This document shows, piece after piece, positions 51,461 to 60,528 of a stretch of DNA of 64,000 nucleotides (its first letter is position 1; every line of letters begins with the position of its first letter). The translations under genes and the position numbers were made by a program. The DNA is taken from assembly GCA_025146135.1 (NCBI GenBank), contig CP102255.1:2728001-2792000 (forward strand), written 5' to 3'. The notes under the pieces were generated by a model, which saw only the letters and a program-made list of their open reading frames with translations, ran no database searches and was not told where the DNA came from. The DNA comes from Anaerotruncus colihominis. Lineage in GTDB: Bacteria > Bacillota > Clostridia > Oscillospirales > Ruminococcaceae.

Positions 51461-51529
51461 GTTGGAAACTCCTTTCTGACATAAAAATAGGAGACGCCAA
51501 GTGCTATTTCTGCATCTGACCTCTCTTTT

Positions 51530-53803
51530 TTAACTTGCGTTCTTTAATTGTTCTTCCAACGCAGCCGGAATGGGGATACCGGCTTTCTTTGCGTAGGCTT
51601 TGAAATACATCTGAATACGCATACCCAGCAGCGTATTCCGCTTGCCGATCTCATTACGATGGATTGCCATAAACAATACCTGTTTCTGCCCAATCAGAAC
51701 CACCCGCTTTTTGGCACGCGTGATTCCGGTGTAGAGCAGATTACGGTACATCATGATGGTGTGCGCTTTGAGCAGCGGCATAATAACGGTCTCATACTCA
51801 GAGCCCATAGCCTTGTGGATCGTAGTAGCATAAGCCAGATCCACATTGCTCAAATCATCTACGCCGTATTCCAGTGTTCTGCCAGCGCCAAAATCCATGC
51901 CGATTTTTTTACCCTGGTCAGTGTCCTTAATATACCGGATGAAGCCCAGATCTCCATTAGAGACCTTTTCTGTGTTCTTGGTCTGCATGATGCGGTCATT
52001 GACCCGGAATATCCTGGGGCCAAACTTGATTTCTTCCTCCGCAGAGCGGAATGGGTTGACCAATTCACGAATGGTCTCATTCAGCTGTTCCGACGACGCG
52101 GCGCCTTCTGAACGGAAAGGTGAAAGAATCTGCACATTCTCAATGCCACTCTCCTGTATCTCCAAACAATACCGTTCTGTAATCTTTTCAGCGGTGTCTT
52201 CCTGACTATCACCAGACACGAAAACAAAGTCCGGTCCATAAAACAGTTTGGTATTGCCCTCGTTAATAAATTTGGCGTTATAGGCAATCAGACTGTCCTT
52301 CGACTGACGGAAAATCTGATCCAGCACCGTTACCGGGACGATTTGGGTCTCGATGATCTCACGAAACACATTTCCGGCTCCTACGCTGGGAAGCTGATCT
52401 GGGTCGCCTACCAGTACGATTCTGGCATTTGCCTTCATGCGCTCAAAGAATTTCTCGGCAAGCCACATATCCACCATGGAAAACTCATCCACAATGATTA
52501 AATCGGCCGACAGTGGCTCTGACTTTCTGTTCCGGCTACCCTCATCCTCTTCACTGGTCAGTCCCAGACCACTGTGTAATGTTCGGGCATCCTCAAAGCC
52601 GGTACTCTCCGACATCCTGCGGCTTGCCCGACCGGTAGGCGCCATAAGAGCAATTTTGCCATCAGGGTGCAGCCGCCGGTAAACCTCAAGTATCGTCCGC
52701 AGCACTGTTGTTTTACCAGTACCAGGAGAACCCGTAATCACTGACAAGCCATGCCTAAATGCTGCATAGACCGCAGCCTCCTGCTGTGCAGACAGGCGCA
52801 GTCCCATTTCAACCTTGACCTGTTCCAGCACCGGCGCAATATGCTCTACTGGCATCTGGGTGACCAGACGCTGGGCGATCCGGCGCGCCGTTTCATCCTC
52901 TTGGGCAAACACTCTGGGAAGATAAATATTATCCTTCACGGAAACGATTGCTCCATTCAGGATCATTTCCTGCATCATATCCCTGACTTCCTGCTGATGC
53001 AGGCGAAGCTCCGGTACAGGTATCTTCTCATTGAGCAGTTTCAGCGCTGATTTCTCCAGTTCTTCAGAACTGATGTACAGATGGCCTCGTTTACTCTTGC
53101 CCTCATCCAGCGCACAAAAGACAGCCCCTTTGATACGCATGGGGTCATGGAGATCGCCCCCGCTCTTTTGTACGATTGCATCTACCCGCCGAAATCCAAA
53201 GCCGGAGATCTGGCAAAGCTCGAATGGGCTCTTTTCCAAAATCTCTACGCTGGTCGGGCCGAAATATTGATATATTTTCAATGCCGTCTTGGGAGTAATC
53301 TTAAACGGTGCCAGCAAGGTCATAATTCCTTGGAGCATACGGTTTTCTGCATAAGAAGCTTTGATGTCCTCCAATTTATTTTCCGTAATGCCCCGGATCT
53401 CCAACAGCCGCTCCGGCTGGTGTTCCAGAATATCCAATGTGTCCACACCGAACCGCTCCACAATGTCTGCGGCAGTTTTGGGACCAATCCCTTTGATAAG
53501 CCCGGAGGCAAGGTAGCCCTCTACGCCGTTTTTTGTTCTGGGCACAATTTCACGCCACTGCTCCACCTGGAGCTGGACACCATACTTGCCTTTTGCCCAT
53601 TCACCATCCAGTTCCAACTCTACCGCATCTGTCCGTGGAATCTCATACCCCACAGCTGTAAAGCGAATCAAATGGTCTTTGTACCGCCTGTTTGACCTGG
53701 CCTCAGCTGGCACACTCTGGTCTGCGGTTTTTACACTGATGATACAAAACTTATTGGCAGGATTATAAAAAATCGTCCCGTCGTAGGTACCAATACAATT
53801 CAT
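51530..53803 (-). CDS. recD2: RecD2-like DNA helicase
   Basis: 757 aa, close to RecD2 length. N-terminal OB/HhH parts (GLIKGIGPKTAADIVERFG) precede the SF1B motor: motif I TGSPGTGKTT, motif II IIVDEFSMVD, motif III VLVGDPDQLPSVGAG, and motifs V/VI YATTIHKAMGSEYETVI and NLLYTGITRAKKRVVLIG. It unwinds DNA 5' to 3'. Start after GAGGTG, with 14 bases to the upstream nuclease gene. It probably works with the YqaJ nuclease in element recombination or repair. Confidence 0.9.
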   Translation of the reverse strand: MNCIGTYDGTIFYNPANKFCIISVKTADQSVPAEARSNRRYKDHLIRFTAVGYEIPRTDAVELELDGEWAKGKYGVQLQVEQWREIVPRTKNGVEGYLASGLIKGIGPKTAADIVERFGVDTLDILEHQPERLLEIRGITENKLEDIKASYAENRMLQGIMTLLAPFKITPKTALKIYQYFGPTSVEILEKSPFELCQISGFGFRRVDAIVQKSGGDLHDPMRIKGAVFCALDEGKSKRGHLYISSEELEKSALKLLNEKIPVPELRLHQQEVRDMMQEMILNGAIVSVKDNIYLPRVFAQEDETARRIAQRLVTQMPVEHIAPVLEQVKVEMGLRLSAQQEAAVYAAFRHGLSVITGSPGTGKTTVLRTILEVYRRLHPDGKIALMAPTGRASRRMSESTGFEDARTLHSGLGLTSEEDEGSRNRKSEPLSADLIIVDEFSMVDMWLAEKFFERMKANARIVLVGDPDQLPSVGAGNVFREIIETQIVPVTVLDQIFRQSKDSLIAYNAKFINEGNTKLFYGPDFVFVSGDSQEDTAEKITERYCLEIQESGIENVQILSPFRSEGAASSEQLNETIRELVNPFRSAEEEIKFGPRIFRVNDRIMQTKNTEKVSNGDLGFIRYIKDTDQGKKIGMDFGAGRTLEYGVDDLSNVDLAYATTIHKAMGSEYETVIMPLLKAHTIMMYRNLLYTGITRAKKRVVLIGQKQVLFMAIHRNEIGKRNTLLGMRIQMYFKAYAKKAGIPIPAALEEQLKNAS

Positions 53804-53817
53804 CCTTTTTCACCTCA

Positions 53818-54885
53818 CTAAGCGGCCTCCATAATCGAGGCTCTAACACTGAACCGTCTGGATTCGGATACTGTAACAAACTGCTCGTAAATATCCGGAT
53901 GCTCCAGTTTCAACCGAAGCAGGTTATCCTTGTCGATGACGGACTTGCGAACAGGGGTATAGGTAACCGTATAGTTCACTCCCTCCTGCTCACAGACTGC
54001 AGTGCAGCTGGTACCCATTTCCGCAATCAACAGCGCCTTCAGACGCTGAATATCCTTGTCGATTTCTTTGGAGTACACCTCTGCATTTTTCTTTTCATCC
54101 AGAAGCCGCAAATACTGCATAAGTTTTGCAGTCATATCCAGGTCAAGTGCAACGGCCGGGGCATTTTTATCTGCCGGGCCAAAGTGTTTGCGTGCGCTCT
54201 CAATAATCAAGGCCCCACTTTCTGTATAGGGCGGCGGCACATGGCGCTGCACATGGTTTTCCCAGAAATACTGCTCCAAAAAGACCATCTCAGCCTCATA
54301 CTCGAAATCACGCTTGACCTCCCGGATAATAACTTCCTCCTCGTTGTTACCATACAGGCAGCAAAAGAAACATCGGTCAAGATCCGTTACTGCCATATAA
54401 TGACGCCCCTGAGATTCATAGTAGACTGGAACAGTCTCCTTCCCATTCATCCACCAGTTATCTCTGGCATTATAGTTTGTGGTCTTGATCTCAAGGATCG
54501 CTGTGGTGCCATCCGGCAGTTCCACAAAGTAGTCCACATCAGCCAGCATCCAAGGATACTGTGGGTGCTGGAACATCTTTTTGATTTGGTAGACCCGATA
54601 TCCGGTTTTCCGCTCGAATATCTTTGCTACCAGAGGCTCCAGCAAATGCCCCATTTCCATGGCAACCCAGTTGCCCTCATCATCTTCCACTGACGCTATG
54701 TTCAGTTTGTCGTAGTACAGATCCCTGGCTGTCCGGAATGGAGAAGTGCCAAAGATTGCTGATACATCGCTGCCGCCGATTCCACGGCGCCGGTAATCCA
54801 GCCATTCTTCTTCTGAAAGATCTGCCGTTTCTACCAGCACCAGCGGTTCATGCCGCTTTCGTTCAGCACTATTGCTGCCAGACAT
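53818..54885 (-). CDS. YqaJ-type (lambda exonuclease family) nuclease
   Basis: 355 aa; ATG after GAAGGGGG. RRRGIGGSDVSAIFG is the YqaJ hallmark. EMGHLLEPLVAKIFE, MLADVDYFVELPDG and AILEIKTT supply the PD-(D/E)XK metal-binding residues (D, E and K). Such enzymes resect double-strand ends to give 3' tails for an annealing protein. First gene of the long minus-strand operon, behind a structured leader of several hundred nucleotides. Confidence 0.9.
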   Translation of the reverse strand: MSGSNSAERKRHEPLVLVETADLSEEEWLDYRRRGIGGSDVSAIFGTSPFRTARDLYYDKLNIASVEDDEGNWVAMEMGHLLEPLVAKIFERKTGYRVYQIKKMFQHPQYPWMLADVDYFVELPDGTTAILEIKTTNYNARDNWWMNGKETVPVYYESQGRHYMAVTDLDRCFFCCLYGNNEEEVIIREVKRDFEYEAEMVFLEQYFWENHVQRHVPPPYTESGALIIESARKHFGPADKNAPAVALDLDMTAKLMQYLRLLDEKKNAEVYSKEIDKDIQRLKALLIAEMGTSCTAVCEQEGVNYTVTYTPVRKSVIDKDNLLRLKLEHPDIYEQFVTVSESRRFSVRASIMEAA

Positions 54886-55120
54886 ATCAAATCCCCCTTC
54901 GTGATCTTCGGGGCAAAATAACTGCCCTCGCCATTGGTGCAACATTTTGGGGCCGGAGCGAAGATACTGCCTGTCTCTTCATCTTCCAGTCCGTGGAGTG
55001 TGCCGGCTTGACCCGCCGACCATTCTGCTTTCTTTTCTGCTTCACATTCATGTACATGACCTGCCTTTCTCAGTTTTGATTTATCCTTAAAGCCCTTTCA
55101 GGCTTACAGGCAATAAAAAA

Positions 55121-55185
55121 GCGAGAATGACAGACGGCATAAAGCCTGGCGTCCATAGTTGCCTATGAACCGATGTCATTCTCGC
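55121..55185 (-). ncRNA. Candidate three-way-junction RNA ending in a terminator
   Basis: Minus strand: outer stem GCGAGAATGACA (55185-55174) with TGTCATTCTCGC (55132-55121), 12 perfect pairs. Inside are stem GTTCATAG-GCAA-CTATGGAC with a GNRA-type loop (one wobble) and small stem GGC-TTTAT-GCC. TTTTTT follows directly. The shape of a three-way junction plus terminator suggests an attenuator or riboregulator. Family not recognised. Confidence 0.6.
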
Positions 55186-55205
55186 AATGGTGGGTAAATC
55201 CCGTA

Positions 55206-55227
55206 AAATAAAAAAAGCCAGCAATAT
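55206..55227 (-). terminator. Second terminator-like hairpin in the leader
   Basis: Minus strand: GCCGG-TATATTG-CTGGC (five pairs, one wobble) followed by TTTTTTT. Weak stem but a long T run, upstream of the three-way-junction element. Confidence 0.45.
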
Positions 55228-55366
55228 ACCGGCCTGAAAAGGCGCAGTGATACTACTGACACAAGTACAAAATTAACAGCGTGTGCAATGCAGTCATTAC
55301 TCCGCAACACAAGCCCTAAAGCCTGTGTACCCTGACGGGCAACGCACAAAAATCAATTACATTGCA

Positions 55367-55395
55367 ATTCTAACACAATATATAGTGCTTGTCAA
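55367..55395 (-). promoter_or_regulatory. Strong sigma-A promoter of the DNA-processing operon
   Basis: Minus strand TTGACA (55395-55390), 17-base spacer, TAGAAT (55372-55367). Almost consensus, so control probably occurs after initiation, in the leader. Confidence 0.8.
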
Positions 55396-55799
55396 TTCAA
55401 ACATTCTATATATTGATTTTGGATTTTCTTTAAATTTTCTTTCCTCTTTGCAGAAGTTCTTTCTTCCCCGCCTATTTATAGGATGTATCGGATCATTTGG
55501 TAATACCGGATGATCCCTACGCTCTTTTAGTACCTTGACAAGTTCATAACCTCTATGGGGAGTTATACAGGAATTCTGGACAGTGTGCGATGACCACAGA
55601 AGCGCGCCCATAATCGAAGTGTTGCACAGCAGCAGCCTGAAATACACGGCAGAACCGTTCTGGCGTAGGAAATGGCCCCATTAGAGTTCTTTTGTTATTT
55701 CAATACTTCCTGACCTCAAGACCGTTTTCATTGTTTTTGTTGAAAACCTTCTTCTACAAATCGTAAGGGATCATTGTAATCGAAAAAAGGAGGACGATT
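55396..55799. other. Intergenic region before xis, no gene seen
   Basis: About 400 bases between the divergent operon promoter and xis. A minus-strand frame of 96 codons overlaps it but lacks an RBS. Hairpin-like GGATCATTTGGTAATACCGGATGATCC (about 55491-55517) is noted. It probably contains promoter and recombinase or excisionase binding sites. Confidence 0.4.
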
Positions 55800-56000
55800 A
55801 TGGAGAAAAGAAAACCGAATGACCTACCGCCGGAGCAGTGCTTGGCTGTTGATACCGATACCCTTTGCAAACTGTTGTGCTGTGGAAGGCACACTGCAGT
55901 ACAGATTGGGGATCTTGCCAATGCACGCATTACCATGAACACCCGTGTCCTATGGAGTGTCCAGCGTATCAAAGAATATCTTTATGATATTTCCGGCTAA
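55800..56000 (+). CDS. Excisionase-like small HTH protein
   Basis: 66 aa, RBS AAAGGAGG. LAVDTDTLCKLLCCGRHTAVQIGDLANARI is a short helix-turn-helix of the excisionase/AlpA kind, and the end RVLWSVQRIKEYLYDIS resembles the usual tail of such proteins. Its place 52 bases before the integrase gene is the classic xis-int order. It would steer the integrase toward excision. Confidence 0.78.
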   Translation: MEKRKPNDLPPEQCLAVDTDTLCKLLCCGRHTAVQIGDLANARITMNTRVLWSVQRIKEYLYDISG

Positions 56001-56052
56001 ATAACCATGCCAGTAAGGCGCACTACACTTTTATAATCAGGAGGTACCAGTA

Positions 56053-57285
56053 ATGGCAAAAGTGAGAAAAGACAACAAAGGGCGAAATCTTCGGCCCGGA
56101 GAAACACAACGGGCAGATGGCAGCTATATGTATGTCTACAAATTAGGCACTAAAAAGAAATATCTTTACGACTCCGATCTCGCAAGTCTTCGTGTCAAAG
56201 AAAAGCAGATCAACAAAGATAAGGATGATGGCATCCGTACTCAGGAAGCCATGAAGCTTACCCTGAATGATATGTTCAAGGTCTACATGAATAACAACAT
56301 CAAACTGAAGCCCTCTACCAGAGCAAATTATCTTTACCTGTGGGACTTCTATGTGAAAGAAGAGCCTTTCGCTAACATGCCTCTGCCACAAATCCACAGA
56401 AGTGATATTCTCGCGTTTTATACCAAACTGCTGAAACACGGCTTTGCTATCAACTCACTGGAGAGCATCAACACCATTGTTCACCCTACGCTTGAAATGG
56501 CCGTGGACGACGATTACATCCGCAAAAATCCCAGCAAGGGCATTTACCGCAAGCTCAAGACGGATGGCAGCGCTCCAAAACCTAAACGGCGGATCGCACT
56601 CACTAAAACGCAACAGCAGAATTTCCTGCGTTTTATTGCCAAGTCCCCTACATACAGCCATTGGCTCCCCATCATGACTGTGCTCCTTGGAACAGGAATG
56701 CGTGTAGCAGAATGTACCGGCATTACCAAAAGCGATATTAACTTGAGCGAAAACACAATCTCCGTCAACCACAACTTAATCTACCGGGTCATTGACGGAA
56801 AAGCCGGATTTCACATTACCACTCCCAAAACTGAGAGCGGTACACGAATTATCCCTATCCTCTATCCAGAGGTGGCCGAGCAGCTTCGCCTCCAGATTGA
56901 AACCATCGACGCATTGTATCCAGACGATCAACTGGTGTTAGGAGGAGTTCACGGTTTTGTTTTCCGCAACCGAACCGGCTCATTCATGAGCGCCCACAAT
57001 ATCAATCGGGCGATTGAGAGAATCAGCGTAACTTACAACATGGAGGAAATGGATCAGGCTGAACTGGAAGACCGTGAACCGGATTTGCTCCCTCATTTTA
57101 GTGTTCACAACTTGCGGCACACCTTCTGTACCCGGCTCTGCGAAAGCACCAACGATGTTAAATTCATTCAGCAAGTCATGGGGCATGCCGATTTCTCTAC
57201 CACAATGGACATCTACACCCATATCACACAAGAGAATATGCAGGAGAAGGCAAAAAACATTAGTGTGAACATGAAGCTGATGTAA
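56053..57285 (+). CDS. Tyrosine integrase of Tn916 type
   Basis: 410 aa, RBS CAGGAGG. N-terminal DNA-binding part (~1-65), SAM-like core-binding domain (~70-165) and catalytic domain. The catalytic set is complete: R217 (GTGMRVAE), K259 (TPKTESGTR), H352 and R355 (HNLRHTF), H378 (MGHAD) and nucleophile Y388 (DIYTH). It catalyses integration and excision of the element. It lies at the element's right end, 128 bases from lysS, which it faces convergently. Confidence 0.95.
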   Translation: MAKVRKDNKGRNLRPGETQRADGSYMYVYKLGTKKKYLYDSDLASLRVKEKQINKDKDDGIRTQEAMKLTLNDMFKVYMNNNIKLKPSTRANYLYLWDFYVKEEPFANMPLPQIHRSDILAFYTKLLKHGFAINSLESINTIVHPTLEMAVDDDYIRKNPSKGIYRKLKTDGSAPKPKRRIALTKTQQQNFLRFIAKSPTYSHWLPIMTVLLGTGMRVAECTGITKSDINLSENTISVNHNLIYRVIDGKAGFHITTPKTESGTRIIPILYPEVAEQLRLQIETIDALYPDDQLVLGGVHGFVFRNRTGSFMSAHNINRAIERISVTYNMEEMDQAELEDREPDLLPHFSVHNLRHTFCTRLCESTNDVKFIQQVMGHADFSTTMDIYTHITQENMQEKAKNISVNMKLM

Positions 57286-57361
57286 AAAGAAAGGCGAATC
57301 TGCATTTTATAAGCAGATCCGCCTTTCATATTGCTTCATCCGGTTTCGTAGGGTCTCACGC

Positions 57362-57405
57362 AAAAGTTGTAGAAAAGTTGTAGTAACGCGATTTTTTGTA
57401 GTAAA
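57362..57405 (+). repeat. Integrase-type direct repeats at the element end
   Basis: AAAAGTTGTAG occurs twice in tandem (57362-57372 and 57373-57383); TTTTTTGTAGTAA (57392-57404) repeats its core TTGTAGTAA. Such short repeats next to the end of Tn916-like elements are integrase arm sites. The element-chromosome joint (att) should be here or just inside the 3' end of lysS, within about 57385-57440. The exact core cannot be set because the left end is outside the window. Confidence 0.6.
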
Positions 57406-57413
57406 TGACCTCT

Positions 57414-59387
57414 TTAGTACAGCTTTGCTCCTGCCGGAATACTGTCATCCAGCATCAAAAGATTTAAGCCTTCCCGTCCGTCATACTCGTACACTGCGGA
57501 AATCAACATACCCTCGGAATCAATACCCATCATCTTTCTCGGCGGCAGGTTTGTGATTGCCACACAGGTCTTCCCAACCAGCTCTTCCGGCTCGTAATAC
57601 TCGTGAATACCGCTTAAAATGGTGCGTTTCCGGTCTGTTCCGTCATTCAGTGTGAATTTCAGGAGCTTCTTGGACTTCGGCACTGCCTCACAGGCTTCGA
57701 TCTTAACCACTCTGAAATCAGACTTGCTGAATGTTTCAAAGTCTACATCATCTGCAAACAAAGGCTCGATTTTCACCTTGGAAAGATCAATCTGTACACT
57801 TGGAGCGGACACGGTTGCATCCTCTGCAGAACCATTTACCGCTGCTTTTTCGGCTTTGTTTTCAGCCCGCTTTGGTTCCAGGGTCTTCATTGTCGGGAAC
57901 AAAAGCACATCGCGGATCGACGCGCTGTTTGTCAGCAGCATCACGAGACGGTCAACGCCGATACCGAGTCCGCCGGTCGGCGGCATACCGTACTCGAGCG
58001 CCGTCAGAAAGTCCTCGTCGATATCGTTGGCCTCATCGTCGCCCGCAGCCTTGAGCGCGGCCTGATGCTCAAAGCGGCCGCGCTGATCGATTGGGTCGTT
58101 CAGTTCGCTGAACGCGTTCGCGTGCTCACGCCCAAGGATAAACAATTCGAACCGCTCCGTATACTCCGGCTCCTCCGGCTTACGTTTGGACAGCGGCGAG
58201 ATATCGACTGGATGATCGGTGATAAAAACAGGCTGGATCAGATGCTTCTCACAATACTCCTCAAAGAACAGGCTGAGAATATCGCCCTTTCCATGGCGCT
58301 GTTCATATTCAATGTGATGTTCCTTTGCAATGGCACGCGCCTGTTCCAGCGTCTCAATCTGTGCGAAGTCAACGCCGCTGTATTTTTTAACCGCCTCACG
58401 CATCGAAAGACGCTCAAACGGTTTATCCAAGTCAATTTCCACATCGCCGTACACAATTTTGCCCGTACCGAGCACCGCATGGGCACAGTGACGCACCAAA
58501 CCCTCTGTAATATCCATCATGCCGTGGTAATCGGTGTACGCCTCATACAGCTCAAGCAGCGTAAATTCAGGATTGTGGCGCGTATCAATGCCCTCGTTGC
58601 GGAAAACGCGGCCGATTTCATATACCTTATCAAAGCCGCCGACAATCAGCCGCTTGAGGTGCAGCTCCAGCGCAATGCGCATATACATATCGATATCAAG
58701 CGCGTTGTGATGCGTGATAAACGGGCGGGCCGCCGCGCCTCCGGCAATCGCATGCAGCACCGGCGTTTCCACCTCGATGTAGCCTTTTGCTTCTAGAAAG
58801 CTGCGGATCGCCGTGATGATCTTTGATCTTTTTACAAACGTATCCTTAACCTCAGGATTCACGATCAAATCGACATACCGTTGTCTATAGCGCAATTCCG
58901 TATCCTTTAAGCCATGCCATTTCTCCGGCAGAGGCAGCAGTGATTTTGACAGCAATGTGATTTCATGCGCCTTAATGGAAATCTCGCCCTTCTGGGTACG
59001 GAATACTTCGCCGCGGATACCGACAATATCGCCGATATCCCATTTTTTAAAATCAGCATATGGTTCGTCGCCGATTTCATCGCGCCGGACATAGCTCTGG
59101 ATACGACCGGATGCGTCGCGCACATCGATAAACGACGCCTTGCCCATAATGCGCCGGCTCATCATGCGCCCCGCGATCGACACTTCCCTGCCCTCATAAT
59201 CGTCAAATGCATCGACAATTGGCTGTGCATATGCCGTGCGCGTATAAGAGGTTGTCAGAAACGGGTCCTTCCCCTCGTTTTTCAGTGCTTCAAGCTTGTC
59301 ACGGCGGATTTGGAGCACTTCGGACAGCTTCTGCTGTTCCTCCTCTGCGGTCAGCTCTGCCCCGGTCTGATTTTGATTTTCCTGCAT
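57414..59387 (-). CDS. lysS: Lysyl-tRNA synthetase with fused C-terminal tRNA-binding domain
   Basis: 657 aa, against roughly 500 for a standard bacterial class II LysRS. The N-terminal OB fold ([23 protein letters not shown]) and class II motifs (motif 2 [18 protein letters not shown], motif 3 [13 protein letters not shown]) are complete up to [14 protein letters not shown] short Ala/Glu linker leads to ~120 residues of an EMAP/MetRS-beta-type tRNA-binding OB domain ([45 protein letters not shown]). It charges tRNA-Lys. The domain-coding part is clearly poorer in G+C than the core. The mobile element ends next to its stop codon. Confidence 0.95.
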   Translation of the reverse strand: MQENQNQTGAELTAEEEQQKLSEVLQIRRDKLEALKNEGKDPFLTTSYTRTAYAQPIVDAFDDYEGREVSIAGRMMSRRIMGKASFIDVRDASGRIQSYVRRDEIGDEPYADFKKWDIGDIVGIRGEVFRTQKGEISIKAHEITLLSKSLLPLPEKWHGLKDTELRYRQRYVDLIVNPEVKDTFVKRSKIITAIRSFLEAKGYIEVETPVLHAIAGGAAARPFITHHNALDIDMYMRIALELHLKRLIVGGFDKVYEIGRVFRNEGIDTRHNPEFTLLELYEAYTDYHGMMDITEGLVRHCAHAVLGTGKIVYGDVEIDLDKPFERLSMREAVKKYSGVDFAQIETLEQARAIAKEHHIEYEQRHGKGDILSLFFEEYCEKHLIQPVFITDHPVDISPLSKRKPEEPEYTERFELFILGREHANAFSELNDPIDQRGRFEHQAALKAAGDDEANDIDEDFLTALEYGMPPTGGLGIGVDRLVMLLTNSASIRDVLLFPTMKTLEPKRAENKAEKAAVNGSAEDATVSAPSVQIDLSKVKIEPLFADDVDFETFSKSDFRVVKIEACEAVPKSKKLLKFTLNDGTDRKRTILSGIHEYYEPEELVGKTCVAITNLPPRKMMGIDSEGMLISAVYEYDGREGLNLLMLDDSIPAGAKLY

Positions 59388-59638
59388 GATCTAACACATC
59401 CTTCTTGTTGCCGGGCGGCGCCGCGCCCAATCTGTCCCTATGAACCATGTCCGCGAAGCGGCATGGTATAATCGGCCGTCAGGGCGGCAGCGGACCGCGC
59501 CCGCGTATCGCCCCGGCCATGAGGTGTATAATAACCGCTTTGCGGTTATTATACCAAAAAAAACGCACCCTGCATAGTCCCTGTGCTCCCATCTGTCCAT
59601 ATCCCGGACGACGGCGCAAGCCATTGCCTCCATGGTAT
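59388..59638 (-). other. lysS upstream region with a perfect palindrome
   Basis: No gene. TATAATAACCGC-TTT-GCGGTTATTATA (about 59526-59552) is a 12-base perfect inverted repeat. Neither side carries a proper T run (one side has CCAAAAAAAA), so an operator or RNA structure in the lysS leader is as likely as a terminator. No T-box features seen. Confidence 0.5.
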
Positions 59639-59669
59639 AGAAAAAAAGGGGGAACGCCCCCCTTTTCCA
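59639..59669 (-). terminator. greA terminator
   Basis: Minus strand: AAAAGGGGGG-CGTT-CCCCCCTTTT followed by TTT. Confidence 0.85.
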
Positions 59670-59700
59670 AATCCCAATGTATCGGAAGCTTCAGCAGTTT

Positions 59701-60174
59701 TTAAAGGCCGATCTCAAGAATCTTCAGCTTCAACACCGCGGCGGGGGCATGAATCTCTACAACATCGCCCACCTTATGCCCGATCAGGCCCTTACCGACA
59801 GGCGACTCGTCGGAAATAGACTCCAGATCATTATGCGATTCCACCGAGCTGGCAATCGTATACACCATTTCTTCATCATAGTCCATATCCAAGATTTTGA
59901 CACGACTTCCAACGGAAACAACATCCGTCGAGATTTGGTCGCGTTCAATGATCTTGACATGCTTGAGCTGGTCTTCCAGCTTCTTGATACGCGCTTCAAC
60001 AACGGCCTGCTCATTTTTGGCCTCGTCGTATTCGCTGTTTTCCGAGAGATCCCCGAAGCCGCGTGCGACGCGGATCTTCTCCGAAATCTCGCCGCGCGTT
60101 ACGCTTTTAAGCTCGTTAAGCTCCTTTTTCAGCGCGTCGTAGCCTTCCTGCGTCATTAAAAGTTGTGTTGCCAT
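59701..60174 (-). CDS. greA: Transcription elongation factor GreA
   Basis: 157 aa, the normal length. N-terminal coiled coil (LLMTQEGYDALKKELNELK) ends in the tip region GDLSENSEYDEAKNEQ, whose two acidic residues enter the RNA polymerase channel and stimulate transcript cleavage. The C-terminal FKBP-like domain includes GSRVKILDMD and SPVGKGLIGHKVGDVVEI. It rescues backtracked polymerase. ATG at 60174 is preferred over the GTG two codons upstream because of spacing to AAGGGGA. A consensus promoter lies upstream. Confidence 0.95.
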   Translation of the reverse strand: MATQLLMTQEGYDALKKELNELKSVTRGEISEKIRVARGFGDLSENSEYDEAKNEQAVVEARIKKLEDQLKHVKIIERDQISTDVVSVGSRVKILDMDYDEEMVYTIASSVESHNDLESISDESPVGKGLIGHKVGDVVEIHAPAAVLKLKILEIGL

Positions 60175-60349
60175 TCCCACATTCCCCTTTTCAGACCATC
60201 CACTTTTAGGGCCTGCTCATTTTCATTCCATGCCGCCTTGCGGCAGAAGCCGCCCGCAAGGCCGGCAAATAAGAATGATTCACGAAACAGGCGCCGATTA
60301 TACACTGACGGGCGCGTCTTTTCCGCGCCCGTCCCCTGCAATGACTAGT
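60175..60349 (-). other. greA 5' untranslated region with hairpins
   Basis: Between the promoter and greA two stems occur: GACGGGCGCG/CGCGCCCGTC (about 60308-60333) and GCCTTGCGG/CCGCAAGGC (about 60233-60260). No T run, so they are RNA leader structures of unknown purpose. Confidence 0.45.
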
Positions 60350-60378
60350 ATTATAGTCAAAAGGTTTAATAATGTCAA
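60350..60378 (-). promoter_or_regulatory. Consensus promoter of greA
   Basis: Minus strand TTGACA (60378-60373), 17-base spacer, TATAAT (60355-60350). Confidence 0.85.
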
Positions 60379-60478
60379 GTGGATAAACTATAAATTTATC
60401 ATATCTCACCAGCGGCCGCCCGTCCGCTTTTAAAGCATCATATGCAGTACCGGCGCCAACTATTCCGCATCCATAAAC

Positions 60479-60502
60479 AGGCGCGGCAAATTTGCCGCGC
60501 CT
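60479..60502 (-). terminator. Palindrome after the S41 peptidase gene
   Basis: AGGCGCGGCAAATTTGCCGCGCCT is a perfect 24-base palindrome 27 bases beyond the stop codon; only a GTTTATG follows, so termination is possible but unproven. Confidence 0.55.
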
Positions 60503-60528
60503 GTCGTCCGCCTGGAGTCTTAGGGCTG

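Larger units (their letters stand above)
54886..55366 (-). other. Long structured 5' leader of the DNA-processing operon
   Basis: From the promoter at 55367-55395 to the first gene about 480 bases contain no good frame but several hairpins. Two are followed by T runs (55121-55185 and about 55206-55227), so the leader likely controls read-through into the operon. Confidence 0.65.

Noticed and set aside
55357..55647. 96-codon minus-strand frame upstream of the DNA-processing operon
   Set aside because: It overlaps the near-consensus promoter and lacks an RBS.
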